Shown here in pieces: positions 63,116 to 64,000 of a DNA stretch of 64,000 nt. The DNA is from an uncultured Clostridia bacterium (lineage in GTDB: Bacteria; Bacillota; Clostridia; Oscillospirales; Acutalibacteraceae), in assembly GCA_944384905.1 (NCBI GenBank), contig CALWVE010000041.1:1-64000 (forward strand). The letters run 5' to 3'. Made by a program: the position numbers and the translations under genes. Below the pieces are notes generated by a model. The model did no database searches and had not been told where the DNA came from. It was given only the letters and a program-made list of their open reading frames with translations. How positions within the stretch are numbered: position 1 is the stretch's first letter; each line of letters opens with the position of its first letter.

Positions 63116-64000
63116 TTAACGCTGAATATCACCCTCGTCGAATCGATCACCGCACTGCGGGCAGAATTTCGGCGGATTCTGCGGGTCTTCCGGCTCCCAG
63201 TCGCACTTGCTGCAGCGATACAGCGGTGCGCCGGCCGGGCGTTTGGCTCCGCAATTGGTGCAGAAATTACCCTGATTTACAGCGCCGCAGGTACAACTCC
63301 AACCCTGTTGTGCCGGTTTGGGACTGCCGCATTCCGGGCAGAAATTGCCGCTCACAACCGCACCGCACTGGCATTTCCAGGTTCCGGGCTGCGTCGGCTC
63401 CGGCTTTTTGGCGCCGCAATTCTGGCAGAAGTTCCCCGTTGCCTTGGCACCGCAGGTACACGTCCAGCTATCGGCATCCGCCTGCGCCTGTTGCATTTCC
63501 TGCGCGCGCTGCTGCTGGCCCATGGCAAACAGATTCTGGGCATTCATGCCGCCGGCCTGCTGGGCCAATCCCATACCCATAAAGCCCATCATCGCTCCGT
63601 TTTCATTGGAAGCTGCGGCACGCATGGCGTCGGCCTGTGCCTGCGTCAGCTTGGCAGCCGCCATGGAAGGATCGCGGAGAATCGCCATGTGCTGGGCATC
63701 GCGGATCATGTCGGCATCTTCGTCCGGCAGCGTAATGGAATGAATCGCCACGGAAACCACCGACAAACCACGCAGCTCAGACCATTGTTCGGTCAGTACC
63801 TCGTTCATACAGTCGGAAAGTTCCTGGGTATGTGCCGGAAGCGCATTCGGGCGCACCTGCATTTCAGAAATACGGGCAAAAGCAGGCTGCAATGCGCTGA
63901 TAAATTCCGCTTTCAGCTGGCTGTCGATTTCTTCCCGGGTATATTCCCGCTCCACATTGCCGCACACATGCGTGTAGAACAGCAGCGGGTTGCTGATTCT
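63116..64000 (-). CDS. SPFH-domain protein with C-terminal zinc ribbons, 3' part
   Basis: The frame is open to the end of the window, so the N terminus is missing and about 294 residues are seen. The first part (ISNPLLFYTHVCGNVEREYTREEID to SITLPDEDADMIRDAQ) is the end of an SPFH/Band 7 domain. A Gln/Ala/Met-rich linker follows (AAASNENGAMMGFMGMG). Four or five C-terminal zinc ribbons end the protein (CTCGAKATGNFCQNCG, CQCGAVVSGNFCPECG, CTCGAVNQGNFCTNCG, CSKCDWE...CPQCG). Such proteins may organise membrane patches. It heads the zinc-ribbon/TPM trio. Confidence 0.85.
   Translation of the reverse strand, partial: RISNPLLFYTHVCGNVEREYTREEIDSQLKAEFISALQPAFARISEMQVRPNALPAHTQELSDCMNEVLTEQWSELRGLSVVSVAIHSITLPDEDADMIRDAQHMAILRDPSMAAAKLTQAQADAMRAAASNENGAMMGFMGMGLAQQAGGMNAQNLFAMGQQQRAQEMQQAQADADSWTCTCGAKATGNFCQNCGAKKPEPTQPGTWKCQCGAVVSGNFCPECGSPKPAQQGWSCTCGAVNQGNFCTNCGAKRPAGAPLYRCSKCDWEPEDPQNPPKFCPQCGDRFDEGDIQR

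Overview
The window looks like chromosome of a Gram-positive gut-type member of the class Clostridia, most likely Oscillospirales (Ruminococcaceae/Oscillospiraceae). The signs are a SCIFF peptide with its radical-SAM maturase, a PurO-like IMP cyclohydrolase instead of full PurH, a dockerin-tagged secreted protein, a SipW-type signal peptidase with TasA/camelysin-like proteins, consensus sigma-A promoters, strong AGGAGG ribosome-binding sites, and balanced to moderately high GC with AT-rich patches. The genus is not identified; this is inference from gene content.

Layout. 1-2.2 kb (+): the end of a methenyl-THF cyclohydrolase-like gene, a divergent folD and an aldose epimerase. 2.2-2.5 kb: a multi-hairpin dispersed repeat bracketed by a duplicated terminator. 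2.5-4.75 kb (-): galT and a left-handed beta-helix acyltransferase-like gene. 4.9-8.7 kb: an iron alcohol dehydrogenase, a dockerin protein and a ferredoxin-like aldo/keto reductase. 8.9-15 kb (-): a sugar kinase, a histidine phosphatase, a TtcA-like PP-loop protein, a large glycoside hydrolase and a nucleoside hydrolase. 15.2-27.2 kb (-): a purine operon purE-C-F-M-N-O-D-L followed by fhs, which makes the formyl-THF used by that pathway. 27.5-37.4 kb (-): a complete UMP operon pyrC-carA-carB-pyrK-pyrD-pyrF-pyrE-pyrB-pyrI behind an attenuator-like leader. 37.8-42.4 kb: a GH35 beta-galactosidase, a second copy of the dispersed repeat, an SGNH hydrolase, an MBL-fold hydrolase and an AP2-domain protein.

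42.5-50.2 kb holds the most interesting system. A minus-strand surface-fibre cluster (SipW-like signal peptidase, four TasA/camelysin-type proteins, a VWA adhesin and a PPQTG-anchored protein) lies directly downstream of a tyrosine-recombinase gene. That gene is enclosed by perfect 24-bp inverted repeats (48767-48790 and 50209-50232). Just inside the right repeat is an outward promoter (TTGATT-17-TACAAT) that now fires into a strong terminator. Inverting the segment would place it about 115 bp upstream of the signal peptidase gene. The arrangement reads as a self-contained ON/OFF phase switch (an inverton carrying its own recombinase), and the sequenced orientation appears OFF.

50.5-64 kb: tRNA-Leu(UAA), a ROK glucokinase and galactose mutarotase pair, a two-component system with a membrane protein and a C39-like peptidase, a pyridoxal kinase, an Orn/Lys/Arg-decarboxylase-like protein, the SCIFF peptide and maturase, and a TPM / zinc-ribbon / SPFH membrane-associated trio that runs off the end of the window.

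Housekeeping biosynthesis makes up most of the window. The galactose-related genes (galT, GH35, two epimerases, glucokinase) suggest use of host or dietary galactosides. No CRISPR array, rRNA or insertion sequence was seen.
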